64,000 bases of DNA. It comes from Clostridiales bacterium VE202-21 (GTDB lineage: Bacteria > Bacillota > Clostridia > Lachnospirales > Lachnospiraceae). Positions 35,470-43,554 of the stretch are shown piece after piece. Every line of letters begins with the position of its first letter. The first letter of the stretch is position 1. Location of the stretch: the NCBI GenBank assembly GCA_000509105.1, contig BAIF02000109.1, forward strand, positions 16,346-80,345. Direction: 5' to 3'. A program made the position numbers and the translations under genes. The notes below the pieces were generated by a model that was not told where the DNA came from, ran no database searches, and was given only the letters and a program-made list of their open reading frames with translations.

Positions 35470-35823
35470 ATGCCAGAATTAAAATGTACCGTGCAGACAT
35501 GTGTGCACAATAAGCAGTTTTTATGTGACCTTGACAAAATCGAGGTAGGAGGAAGCAACGCAAAAACTCCCAGAGAGACATGCTGCGACAGTTTCCAGGA
35601 AAGAAAGAATGACAGCTCTTCTAACAGTTATTCCAACAGCTATTCAAACAGCTACAGCGATGTAAATGGTAAGGCTTCAGACTGCAGCTGTATCGACTGT
35701 AAGGCAGTAGAATGTATGTATAACTGTAACTGTGAATGCCACGCAGGAAAGATCAGTGTAGAAGGAAGCAATGCCTGTCATTGCGAGGGTACAGAATGTG
35801 CCACATTTAAATGTAAAGGTTGA
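35470..35823 (+). CDS. DUF1540 cysteine-rich protein
   Basis: The 117-residue protein has two DUF1540-like Cys clusters, residues 4-40 (CTVQTCVHNKQFLCDLDKIE) and 73-115 (CKAVECMYNCNCECHAGKI). They are separated by a Ser/Asn/Tyr repeat (SNSYSNSYSNSYS). DUF1540 proteins are small, probably metal-binding, and widespread in Clostridia; their role is unknown. GAAGGAGG favours ATG 35470 over 35464. A terminator follows 38 bp after the stop. Confidence 0.85.
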   Translation: MPELKCTVQTCVHNKQFLCDLDKIEVGGSNAKTPRETCCDSFQERKNDSSSNSYSNSYSNSYSDVNGKASDCSCIDCKAVECMYNCNCECHAGKISVEGSNACHCEGTECATFKCKG

Positions 35824-35860
35824 GAAAATTAAACTCCGCACTTGGAAAAAGTGAAGCAGG

Positions 35861-35904
35861 AAGAGCAGGTATCCGGGTTAGAAACCGGCATACCTGCTCT
35901 TCTT
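35861..35904 (+). terminator. Terminator of the DUF1540 gene
   Basis: AAGAGCAGGTAT and CCGG pair with CCGG and ATACCTGCTCTT around a 7-nt loop, with a short T-rich tail (CTTGG). Confidence 0.75.
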
Positions 35905-35975
35905 GGTTGACTTGAGTACCTGCTAGGCGTTATAATCATAATATCTGCATAAAAATTGGAAGGACTCTGATGTGA

Positions 35976-37325
35976 ATGAGTGAAGAAAAACAGAATCAGG
36001 TGTATAAAAAAACAGAAGAAAGCAGCGGATATTATGCAAAACGCCCTTCTTTCGGACAAAACGGACCATCAAAACTGAGGCAGAAGTTCAGCCGGGGCAT
36101 GACTATTTTTGTAGTGATCGCTGCCTGTATCCTCTTTTATTTTGCGCTGTTAAGGCTGCCCGCAATTTCAGAAGTCCTAAAAGAAATATTCAGAGTCTTA
36201 AAGCCAATTGTTTATGGGCTTGCAATTGCATATCTTCTGAATCCGATCGTCAAATTTGTTGAGAGACATTTAAAACCTTTTCTGGAAAAGAAATTACATG
36301 ATCAGAGACGGATTCATGCGCTTTCGAGAGGCGCAGGGATCTTTGCGGCGGTTCTGGTGCTGTTGTTTATTATTGTCGCATTATTTAATATGATGATACC
36401 GGAATTATATGGAAGCATCAGGGATATGATTCTCACGGTACCAAGCCAGCTGAACCAGCTGGTGGACAAGGTTATGGAGATGAATTCACAGGATTCCACA
36501 CTCGGCCAGCTTTTGAGCAATGTCTTAAAGGAAGCTACGGACTTTATACAGACATGGATGCGCACCGACCTCCTGAATCAGATTAATGTTGTTATGTCGA
36601 ATCTGACGGTAGGAGTCATCAATATTGTCAGCGAACTTCTGAATCTGGTCATCGGAATCATCATATCCATTTACGTATTGTTCAGCAAAGAAAAGTTTGC
36701 AAGACAATCAAAAAAACTGGTCTATGCAGTTTTAAAACCCTCTCAGGCAAATATGCTTCTGCATCTGACCATCAAGAGCAATGAGATATTCGGGGGATTT
36801 ATTATTGGTAAGATTATTGACTCGGCAATCATTGGAGTCCTTTGCTTTGTTGGGCTTTCCATATTGAAGATGCCATATACGCTTCTTGTCAGCGTGATTG
36901 TTGGAGTGACGAATGTGATTCCGTTTTTTGGGCCTTATATCGGAGCAATACCGAGTGCAGTACTGATCATGCTCACAGATCCAAAGATGGGGATTTATTT
37001 TATTCTATTTATACTGGTTCTGCAGCAATTGGACGGAAATGTAATCGGCCCGAAAATACTGGGCGATTCCACAGGGTTATCCGCGTTCTGGGTCGTATTC
37101 GCAATCCTGCTGGGAGGAGGGCTGTTTGGGGTTATCGGCATGATTTTGGGCGTGCCTACTTTTGCGGTAATCTACTATATTATAAATATGCTGATTAACC
37201 ATATGCTTGAGAAGAAGAAACTGCCGATTGATACCGCAGCGTACGGAGAAATGAGCTATGTAGACGCTGACGGGACTTATGTACATTCAGACGATAATGA
37301 AACAAATAAAGAAAAAGGGGAATAA
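35976..37325 (+). CDS. AI-2E family transporter
   Basis: The 449-residue membrane protein has the AI-2E (PerM) layout. Two N-terminal helices are followed by a soluble middle part (MMIPELYGSIRDMILTVPSQ) and five or six further helices with VTNVIPFFGPYIGAIPS and LDGNVIGPKILGDSTGLS, which are strong family signatures. Members export small solutes or ions; the link to autoinducer-2 is proven only for a few. GGAAGGACTCTGATGTGA lies before ATG 35976, with rather long spacing. metA follows after 3 bp, so the two are probably co-transcribed. Confidence 0.9.
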   Translation: MSEEKQNQVYKKTEESSGYYAKRPSFGQNGPSKLRQKFSRGMTIFVVIAACILFYFALLRLPAISEVLKEIFRVLKPIVYGLAIAYLLNPIVKFVERHLKPFLEKKLHDQRRIHALSRGAGIFAAVLVLLFIIVALFNMMIPELYGSIRDMILTVPSQLNQLVDKVMEMNSQDSTLGQLLSNVLKEATDFIQTWMRTDLLNQINVVMSNLTVGVINIVSELLNLVIGIIISIYVLFSKEKFARQSKKLVYAVLKPSQANMLLHLTIKSNEIFGGFIIGKIIDSAIIGVLCFVGLSILKMPYTLLVSVIVGVTNVIPFFGPYIGAIPSAVLIMLTDPKMGIYFILFILVLQQLDGNVIGPKILGDSTGLSAFWVVFAILLGGGLFGVIGMILGVPTFAVIYYIINMLINHMLEKKKLPIDTAAYGEMSYVDADGTYVHSDDNETNKEKGE

Positions 37326-37328
37326 AAT

Positions 37329-38273
37329 ATGCCAATACGAGTACAAAATGATTTGCCGGTTAAAGAGATTTTAGAGCAGGAAAATATATTCGTGATGGAC
37401 GAATCCCGTGCGGCGCACCAGGATATCCGCCCAATCAGTATCGGCCTTCTGAACCTGATGCCGCTTAAAGAGGATACGGAACTTCAGATCCTGCGGTCAC
37501 TCTCCAATACACCTCTTCAGGTAGACGTGACTTTTGTGCGGGTAAGCAGCCATGTGTCCAAAAACACGTCCACCAGCCATATTTATAAGTTTTATGAGGC
37601 TTTCGAGACGATCAAAAGCCAGAAGTTTGACGGTTTTATCATAACAGGCGCACCGGTGGAGCAGATGCCTTTTGAGGAGGTGGATTATTGGGAAGAGTTG
37701 AAGGAGATCATGGACTGGACCATGACCAATGTTACGTCTACGCTTCATCTTTGCTGGGGAGCCCAGGCGGGACTCTATTATCATTATGGGATTAATAAAG
37801 TGCAGCTTCCTGAAAAGATGTTCGGCATATTCCCGCACCATGTCAGGAACCGTAAGATTCCTCTCCTCAGAGGGTTCGATGATGTGTTCTTTGCACCGCA
37901 TTCCAGACATACGACAGTTCCACGCGAGCTGCTGGAGAAAGATGACCGAATTACGATTCTGGCAGAATCGGAGGAGGCCGGTGTATTTCTCTGCATGGCA
38001 AAGGAAGGACGCCAGATTTTTGTAATGGGGCATCCTGAATACGACAGAGTGACGCTGGATGCGGAGTATAAGAGGGATAAAGCCAAGGGGCTGGATATAA
38101 AAGTGCCTGTGAACTATTATCCAAACAACGATCCGGGCAATAAGCCCGAACTGCTCTGGCGTTCTCATGCAAACAATCTTTATTCGAACTGGCTCAATTA
38201 TTACGTCTATCAGCTGACTCCTTACGACCTGTATGGAACACCTTTTGAGAATATAGAGAAACCGCGTGGTTAA
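37329..38273 (+). CDS. metA: Homoserine O-acetyltransferase (MetA family)
   Basis: This enzyme acylates homoserine in methionine synthesis. The catalytic Cys142 (HLCWGAQAG), His235 and Glu237 (GHPEYD) are in exactly the expected places. Residue 111 (APVEQM) is Glu. In the characterised MetA family Glu111 selects acetyl-CoA and Gly111 succinyl-CoA, so I infer an acetyltransferase despite the common 'succinyltransferase' label. Length 314 is normal. It begins 3 bp after the AI-2E transporter gene. No SAM or methionine-specific T-box leader is seen. Confidence 0.94.
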   Translation: MPIRVQNDLPVKEILEQENIFVMDESRAAHQDIRPISIGLLNLMPLKEDTELQILRSLSNTPLQVDVTFVRVSSHVSKNTSTSHIYKFYEAFETIKSQKFDGFIITGAPVEQMPFEEVDYWEELKEIMDWTMTNVTSTLHLCWGAQAGLYYHYGINKVQLPEKMFGIFPHHVRNRKIPLLRGFDDVFFAPHSRHTTVPRELLEKDDRITILAESEEAGVFLCMAKEGRQIFVMGHPEYDRVTLDAEYKRDKAKGLDIKVPVNYYPNNDPGNKPELLWRSHANNLYSNWLNYYVYQLTPYDLYGTPFENIEKPRG

Positions 38274-38357
38274 GGGGGGATTGAGAATTCATGTAGTTCT
38301 GAAACGGCAGCAATTCCGCGGGCATATCAAAATCTTATCATATATTGTAGGAAGGGT

Positions 38358-38396
38358 ATACCCAAAGGGACCCCGTAATTCATGCCCTTTGGGTAT
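38358..38396. repeat. Inverted repeat between metA and the carboxypeptidase gene
   Basis: ATACCCAAAGGG (38358-38369) is mirrored exactly by CCCTTTGGGTAT (38385-38396) around a 15-nt loop. There is no T tract. It may end the metA message or serve as an operator for the following gene. Confidence 0.6.
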
Positions 38397-38462
38397 GATA
38401 TAGTCTGCAACTTTCGGGCACACACTATATCACAATACAATTTTGAGAAAGGATTCACATCT

Positions 38463-39821
38463 ATGAAAACACAAAAGCATCTATTTTTATATGCTATTCT
38501 TGTTTTTGCCTTTTCACTATGTTTATCTTTTTTGCTTCCCGGAATGGAAGTCAGGGCAGAACGGGCCATTGATATTGCCCGGAGTAACGGTAATCAACTG
38601 GAAGAGCGCTATCAGCCTGCTGGTTCTATTATTGTAGAAATAAATACAGGTCAAGTCCTGTGGCAGGAAAATCCGCAGATATCCTGGGAGCCAGCCAGCA
38701 TGTCTAAACTTATGACCATACTGCTGGCTTACGATGCCATTCAGGAAGGCAAATTCTCGCTGAACACCCAGGTTTCTGTCACTGACAAATATCTGGATAT
38801 AGCCAGCAGGTATTCATTGAGCAACAACAAGATGCTGGCCGGAGCTACCTATACTGTAGCAGAATTATTCGATCTGATCATTGTCCCATCTTCAGCTGCC
38901 GCAACCTATATGCTTGCAGATCTGATTGAGCCAGACCCGGACAAGTTCGTTACACTTCTGAACGAAAGAGCTGCATCCATTGGTATGAAGAATACCCGGT
39001 ATTATAACCCTGTGGGAGTTCCTAACAAACTGCTGATTCCCTACCAGCCTGTCAATGCCTCACTTACGGATGTGAATGTCACAACACCGGAGGATTATGC
39101 CCTGCTATGCTGCTATTTTGTGAAAACTTATCCGGATATCCTAAATCATACAAAATACCCTAAGATCGTGGTAAAAGAAGGAACTCCGTACGAAGAGAAA
39201 TTTGATACTTACCAGTATTCGATCGAAGGAGCCAAATATTCGCTGAAAGGAACCGATGGATTAAAGACCGGTTCCAATCAAAACGGTTTTAATTATTCTT
39301 CCACTGCACTGCGCGGAAACACCCGTCTTGTAGAGATTGTAATGGGTGTTTCAAAGTGGGAGGATCAGGCAGGTGAGGAAATACGCCATGTCATTGGCAA
39401 TGCCATTATGGAACAGGCCTTCCAAAATTTTGAGTACCGGAAAGTACTAAAAAAAGGTATCCACACGATTAATGATAAGAAAATTGAGATTAAAAAAGAC
39501 CTGTGGGACTGTGTCCCCCAAAATACTGATGTTTCATTTAATCTGGACAACGGGAAAGTATCTGTAAATTTAAAAAGAGAATTTCTGCCCGGTTATCAAA
39601 CTCCTGCCGTTTCATATGAAGCTGCCCCGATTTTTTCCGGGAGTGCGGGTTCATGGTCTACTATAGTAATAAAAGTTCTGCTTCTCATTATTATGATTCT
39701 CCTGTTACTAGGGTGCCTCCGTTTCTATTATGTTTTACTTCAGAGGAAAAAACTCCGTAAAAGACGAATGGAACGCAGAAAACTGCAGAATACCAGGTCG
39801 TTGCATGATAAAGATCATTAA
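38463..39821 (+). CDS. D-alanyl-D-alanine carboxypeptidase (PBP5/DacF type)
   Basis: This exported penicillin-binding protein trims the last D-Ala of peptidoglycan peptides. A signal peptide occupies residues 1-33 (LFLYAILVFAFSLCLSFLLP). The active-site Ser79-x-x-Lys82 is in PASMSKL, the second motif is SSAAATYM (Ser-Ser-Ala in place of SxN), and the KTG triad is in GLKTGSNQNGF. A C-terminal membrane helix (about residues 398-425) and a strongly basic tail anchor it. ATG 38463 follows AGAAAGGATTCACATCT. The motif SSA rather than SxN is slightly unusual. Confidence 0.92.
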   Translation: MKTQKHLFLYAILVFAFSLCLSFLLPGMEVRAERAIDIARSNGNQLEERYQPAGSIIVEINTGQVLWQENPQISWEPASMSKLMTILLAYDAIQEGKFSLNTQVSVTDKYLDIASRYSLSNNKMLAGATYTVAELFDLIIVPSSAAATYMLADLIEPDPDKFVTLLNERAASIGMKNTRYYNPVGVPNKLLIPYQPVNASLTDVNVTTPEDYALLCCYFVKTYPDILNHTKYPKIVVKEGTPYEEKFDTYQYSIEGAKYSLKGTDGLKTGSNQNGFNYSSTALRGNTRLVEIVMGVSKWEDQAGEEIRHVIGNAIMEQAFQNFEYRKVLKKGIHTINDKKIEIKKDLWDCVPQNTDVSFNLDNGKVSVNLKREFLPGYQTPAVSYEAAPIFSGSAGSWSTIVIKVLLLIIMILLLLGCLRFYYVLLQRKKLRKRRMERRKLQNTRSLHDKDH

Positions 39822-40104
39822 GTGTTCTCCCAGTGCTTTTATCAGTCATAACCGCATTCGAATAGTGTTTCTAAAAGTCATTGCTGCATATAAAAACAAT
39901 CACACTGTCATCTTCTGTACTAAATGAAATGACTGGACCAGCCTGCGTTAAAATTGCAATCTACCGTTGCGGAAGCATAAAGGATGGTAAATAAAAGAAT
40001 TATTTAGACAGATATGGAATATTTTGGAATAATTATCAAGCTTGTACATATACTTTAATATAGTACTATTAAATTACAAGATTTGATGATAGGAGAGAAG
40101 TATA

Positions 40105-40338
40105 ATGGCAAGACAGAGAAAATCACTGGAAACACAAATTCGTAATTTGGACGAGCAGATTAATAAACTGCAGGAAAAGCTGGATGCATTAGTACAGCAA
40201 AAGAAAGAGCTATTGAATAAGAAGAGAGACGAGGAGCTGAAAGAACTTTACGATTTTATGACAACAAATAATATGTCCATTCAGGATATATATAATCTGG
40301 TGGGGCAGGAAGAACATACAGAGCAGCAGACTGCTTAA
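40105..40338 (+). CDS. Hypothetical coiled-coil protein, 77 residues
   Basis: Residues 8-50 form a clear coiled coil (RNLDEQINKLQEKLDALVQQ). A short C-terminal segment, ELYDFMTTNNMSIQDIYNLV, follows. The sequence resembles small DUF4315-type or nucleoid-associated coiled-coil proteins, but I cannot assign it. GATAGGAGAGAAGTATA precedes ATG 40105. The 283 bp upstream, back to the carboxypeptidase gene, hold only AT-rich DNA with no clear feature. A terminator follows directly. Confidence 0.65.
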   Translation: MARQRKSLETQIRNLDEQINKLQEKLDALVQQKKELLNKKRDEELKELYDFMTTNNMSIQDIYNLVGQEEHTEQQTA

Positions 40339-40349
40339 CCAAAGGTGAA

Positions 40350-40386
40350 AACAGGGGGTCGGTTATAAAAGCCGAACCCCTGTTTT
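40350..40386 (+). terminator. Terminator of the coiled-coil protein gene
   Basis: AACAGGGG and TCGG pair with CCGA and CCCCTGTT around a short loop. The T run merges with the start of repeat copy B. Confidence 0.85.
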
Positions 40387-40546
40387 ATGATATAGGAAAA
40401 TCCTCTGGAATTTCCTATATCATAAAACCCTCCGGGAGGATGCACTCGCCGCGATAAGGTACAGAGCCGCAAGCGGCATCGCGGCGCCAAAGTGTACAAG
40501 CCCCTCATGAGTGGGGTGGGGCGTTGAGGCGGGCTTGCCCACTTTG
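40383..40546. repeat. Dispersed structured repeat, copy B (164 bp)
   Basis: This is the second copy of the element at 29702-29869, with the same three hairpins: opening palindrome (TATGATATAGG.../...CCTATATCATA), middle stem CGCCGCGAT/ATCGCGGCG with inner GCCGC/GCGGC, and closing AAGCCC/GGGCTT. Like copy A, it begins in the T tract of a terminator. Compensating differences between copies (e.g. CGCTGCGAT versus CGCCGCGAT) are few, so selection on structure is not proven. Confidence 0.85.
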
Positions 40547-40598
40547 CTGTCTGCATTTTGGAGTAATATTCCCCCTGATCTGTTCACCGGTCTGATTC

Positions 40599-40829
40599 CT
40601 AAAGCTGACTGATTTTCTTCATAATGCGCTGATAGATTGCATCCTCTTCCAGATCGGTGGTCTCGTTGTTATTTAAATTATCACTCAGAAAATCAGGTGT
40701 TTCTTCAAAAAATCTAATCTGTTCATCATCAGACAGATCTGCGATAAACTCATAAAAAAAATCGATATCATCCATATACACAAAGTTCCAGAATTTCTTT
40801 TTTTGTTCATAATTCATATTGTGCAACAA
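40599..40829 (-). CDS. Hypothetical acidic protein, about 76 residues
   Basis: The protein is acidic and aromatic-rich (KKKFWNFVYMDDIDFFYEFI; DLSDDEQIRFFEETPDFLS). AAAGGAGGG on the minus strand is spaced for a TTG start at 40829, 7 codons before the first ATG at 40808-40817, so TTG is likely. No family is recognised. It is divergent from a small HTH protein with about 93 bp between them, which suggests a regulated pair. Confidence 0.55.
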   Translation of the reverse strand: MLHNMNYEQKKKFWNFVYMDDIDFFYEFIADLSDDEQIRFFEETPDFLSDNLNNNETTDLEEDAIYQRIMKKISQL

Positions 40830-40850
40830 AACGAATCCCTCCTTTGTACT

Positions 40851-40880
40851 TATTATAGTCGCTTTATAGACTATAGTCAA
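40851..40880. promoter_or_regulatory. Probable operator between the divergent small genes
   Basis: TTATAGTC (40853-40860) and TATAGACTATAGTC (40865-40878) form overlapping direct and inverted repeats of the unit GACTATA. They lie between the divergent small genes, where a Cro/C1-type protein would be expected to bind. Confidence 0.5.
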
Positions 40881-40922
40881 TTAAAGAACCGCATACTATC
40901 CTATAAAAAAGGAGAGATTGAT

Positions 40923-41150
40923 ATGATTGACTACAGTCCTTTCTGGATGACTCTTCAAAATTCGGACGAATCCACCTATACATTAATAAAAGATTACAAA
41001 GTATCCGGTTCTACAATAGACAGATTGAGAAAAAATGCACCGATCAGCACAGTCACACTAAATGATTTGTGCACGATTTTGGAATGTGATGTGCAGGATA
41101 TTGTACAGTACATAATGACACCGGAGGATAAGAAGCGTTTTATGAAATGA
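40923..41150 (+). CDS. Small Cro/C1-type helix-turn-helix protein
   Basis: The 75-residue protein is one helix-turn-helix domain: YTLIKDYKVSGSTIDRLRKN followed by TVTLNDLCTILECDVQDIVQ, typical of Xre-family YozG-like regulators. AAAGGAGAGATTGAT precedes ATG 40923. It is divergent from the acidic 76-residue protein and probably regulates itself and that gene through the repeats at 40851-40880. Confidence 0.82.
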   Translation: MIDYSPFWMTLQNSDESTYTLIKDYKVSGSTIDRLRKNAPISTVTLNDLCTILECDVQDIVQYIMTPEDKKRFMK

Positions 41151-41190
41151 TCGGAAATACCTGGCTAAAATTCAAATAATTCAAATCCCG

Positions 41191-41238
41191 TTGCCGCAGG
41201 CGGCGCGAATGTATTGGCATTCGCGCCAGCTGCGGCAA
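41191..41238. repeat. 48-bp strong inverted repeat
   Basis: TTGCCGCAG and GGCGCGAATG are mirrored by CATTCGCGCC and CTGCGGCAA around a 6-nt loop; only the two bases between the stem blocks mismatch. There is no T run. It is GC-rich against an AT-rich flank, which suggests an inserted palindromic repeat or an RNA end structure for the HTH gene. Confidence 0.7.
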
Positions 41239-41302
41239 GTGCATTCACATATCCTGAAATGCATGATATAATACCTGTATTGCAAAAGAGGAGGCACAAA
41301 GA

Positions 41303-42471
41303 ATGGAAAGTTTTCAATTTTCAGAAAAAGTTAATAGTATTCAACCCGGAATCTTTTCCGCGCTGAATCAGAAGAAGAATGAGCTGCTTGCCCGTGGGCG
41401 CAGGGTATATAATTTGTCGGTCGGTACCCCTGATTTTAAACCGGCCCCGCATATCATGAAGGCGATGCAGGATGCCTGCAAAGATCCGGAGAATTATAAA
41501 TACTCACTTACCGATCTGCCGGAGCTGATTGAGGCGGTACAGTACAGGTATGAGAAAAGGTTCGGGGTGAAACTTGAGCCAGATGAGGTGATGTCGGTCT
41601 ATGGGTCGCAGGAAGGCATGGCCCATATTGGCCTGGTCCTTTGTAATCCGGGGGAATCAATCCTGGTACCGAATCCGGGGTATCCTCTGTTTGAGATGAG
41701 CGGTATCATGGCGGGGGCAGCTGTTGAGACTTATAAGATAGAAGAGCGGAACGGGTATCTGCCGGATTTGGAGAAAATTCCGGAGGATGTGCTGAAAAGA
41801 ACGAAATACATGGTTGTTTCCTACCCGCTCAATCCGGTCTGTGCCTGTGCGCCGGATGAATTTTATGAAAAGCTGATTGTGTTTGCCAGAAAACATCAAA
41901 TCATTATTCTGCACGATAATGCCTATTCGGATATTATTTATACCCGGAAACAGGGGCGGTCCTTCCTTTCCTTTGAAGGGGCCAGGGAGGTTGCCGTAGA
42001 GTTTTACTCTCTGTCAAAGTCCTATAATCTCACAGGAGCCAGAATTTCGTTTGTGGTGGGGAACCGGGAGATTGTAGAGAAGTTTAAGACGCTGCGTTCA
42101 CAGATTGATTATGGGATATTCCTGCCTGTGCAGTATGCGGCTATCGCCGCACTGACCGGACCGGATGATTTTATCGAAGAGCAGCGCTTGGAATATGAGA
42201 GGAGGAACAGGGCGCTGTGCGCCGGATTGAGACGGATCGGCTGGGATGTCCCGGACAGCGCGGGAACGATGTTTGTCTGGGCCAGGATACCGGAAAAATA
42301 TGAGTCTTCATTTGCATTCTGTATGGAACTGATGGAACGAACAGGCTGATTGTAACGCCGGGCAGCGCATTTGGAAGCGAGGGGGAAGGATACGTCAGGA
42401 TGGCCCTTGTTGTCGGAACTGGGGAGATCGAGGAAATCCTGCATGCCGTAGAAGCTGCGGACTTATTTTAA
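41303..42471 (+). pseudogene. PLP-dependent aminotransferase, interrupted by a one-base deletion
   Basis: The first 348 residues are a normal fold-type I aminotransferase (NLSVGTPDFKPAPHIMKAM; YPLNPVCA; FYSLSKSYNLTGARISFVVG, where the Lys is the PLP lysine), resembling the LL-diaminopimelate/alanine aminotransferase group. The frame stops at TGA 42347-42349. One frame over, the family's expected C-terminus continues without a break: LIVTPGSAFGSEGEGY, then VRMALVVGTGEIEEIL, ending at TAA 42469-42471. A single base is missing near 42346 (GGCTGATT where GGCCTGATT would read through). This is either a recent mutation or a sequencing error. The -10-like TATAAT lies near 41269; a ribosome site AAGAGGAGG precedes ATG 41303. 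Confidence 0.85.
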
Positions 42472-42481
42472 GATGTATGAG

Positions 42482-42528
42482 AGCGTGATTGAAACAGCCT
42501 GCGGCAAGCAATTTTCAATCACGCTTTT
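42482..42528 (+). terminator. Terminator of the aminotransferase gene
   Basis: AGCGTGATTGAAA pairs with TTTCAATCACGCT, followed by TTT. It separates the aminotransferase from the glycyl radical operon. Confidence 0.8.
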
Positions 42529-42559
42529 GATTTTATAATCTTCTTAGGCGTATTTTATG

Positions 42560-42600
42560 TTGACTTCTAATTGGTATTATTATACAATACCAATTAGAAG
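42560..42600 (+). promoter_or_regulatory. Promoter with 37-bp palindromic operator of the glycyl radical operon
   Basis: TTGACT (42560-42565) and TACAAT (42583-42588) are 17 bp apart. A perfect palindrome with 15-bp arms covers the spacer and -10 box: CTTCTAATTGGTATT (42564-42578) and AATACCAATTAGAAG (42586-42600), with 7 bp between. Symmetry over the promoter 36 bp before the activase gene strongly suggests repression, presumably by the GntR/LacI-type regulator at 47479. Confidence 0.8.
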
Positions 42601-42636
42601 GGGAACTATTTCTCACAGAAAGGAAAGGACAATGCC

Positions 42637-43503
42637 ATGCGGATATTTCAGAGAGGGTTTAACTATTCCCAGGATGGATTTGGAAATAGGCTGGTCTATC
42701 ATTTACAAGGGTGCAATATGAATTGCCCCTGGTGTTCGAATCCCGAAGGAATGAGATGGGAAGGCGTACTAATAACAGAGGAAGAATGGCTATTGGATGA
42801 GGTCTGTCCACATCATGCAGTTCGAAATAAGACGCTGGACAGGACGATTTGCCGGGAATGCATGGAAAAAGAATGCGTGACTAAGCATCGGACGAAGGGA
42901 ATACGCCTTTCCTATGAAGAGGTGGAGGTGGAGGCAGTCGTAGAAGAAGTTACAGCGAACAGCCCTATGTTTTATGATGGAGGCGGGGTTACATTTACCG
43001 GAGGAGAGGCAACGCTACAGTTTGATGAACTGCTGGAGACTCTGGAACGCCTGCATGCAGCGGAGATTCATACAGCGTTGGAAACGAATGGCGCCAGTCC
43101 GCGCCTGAAGGAATGTCTTCCCTATATCAGCCAGCTGATCATGGACTGTAAGCTGTGTGATGAGGAAAAACACAGAATAGCAACCGGCATTTCTAATAAG
43201 CAGACTCTGGAGAATATAAGGCACGCTGCCAGAGTCCATCCCTGCCTGCACGTACGAATTCCCCTGATCGGTAAAGTGAACGACAGTGAAGAAGATATCA
43301 GAGATTTTCTCGAATTCTTTCAAACCATCGGGGGAGATAATGTGACGTTTGAGATCTTGTCCTATCATGAGTTTGGAAAAAAGAAATGGGAACAGTGTGG
43401 CTGGGAATACAAGATGTCAGAAACGGCCCACGTAAGAGAGGAGACAATCCAGCTGTTCAGGGAGAAAATCGTGGAACTTGGCCTGAATTATATGCGTACA
43501 TAG
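42637..43503 (+). CDS. Glycyl radical enzyme activase (radical SAM)
   Basis: This radical SAM enzyme installs the glycyl radical on its partner, encoded next. The cluster motif is Cys26-x3-Cys30-x2-Cys33 (CNMNCPWC). It is followed by a Cys-containing insert (VCPHHAV; ICRECMEKECVTKH) like the ferredoxin-type insert of GRE activases but with fewer cysteines than the usual two 4Fe-4S sets. GGGVTFTGGEATLQF is the SAM-binding GGE motif region. Length 288 is typical. GAAAGGAAAGGACAATGCC precedes ATG 42637. It is the first gene after the palindromic promoter; the GRE starts 51 bp after its stop. Confidence 0.92.
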   Translation: MRIFQRGFNYSQDGFGNRLVYHLQGCNMNCPWCSNPEGMRWEGVLITEEEWLLDEVCPHHAVRNKTLDRTICRECMEKECVTKHRTKGIRLSYEEVEVEAVVEEVTANSPMFYDGGGVTFTGGEATLQFDELLETLERLHAAEIHTALETNGASPRLKECLPYISQLIMDCKLCDEEKHRIATGISNKQTLENIRHAARVHPCLHVRIPLIGKVNDSEEDIRDFLEFFQTIGGDNVTFEILSYHEFGKKKWEQCGWEYKMSETAHVREETIQLFREKIVELGLNYMRT

Positions 43504-43554
43504 ATGGATTTGCATATGGAAGTGTGTTTGAAAAGAGAGAAAGGAGCAGCGATT

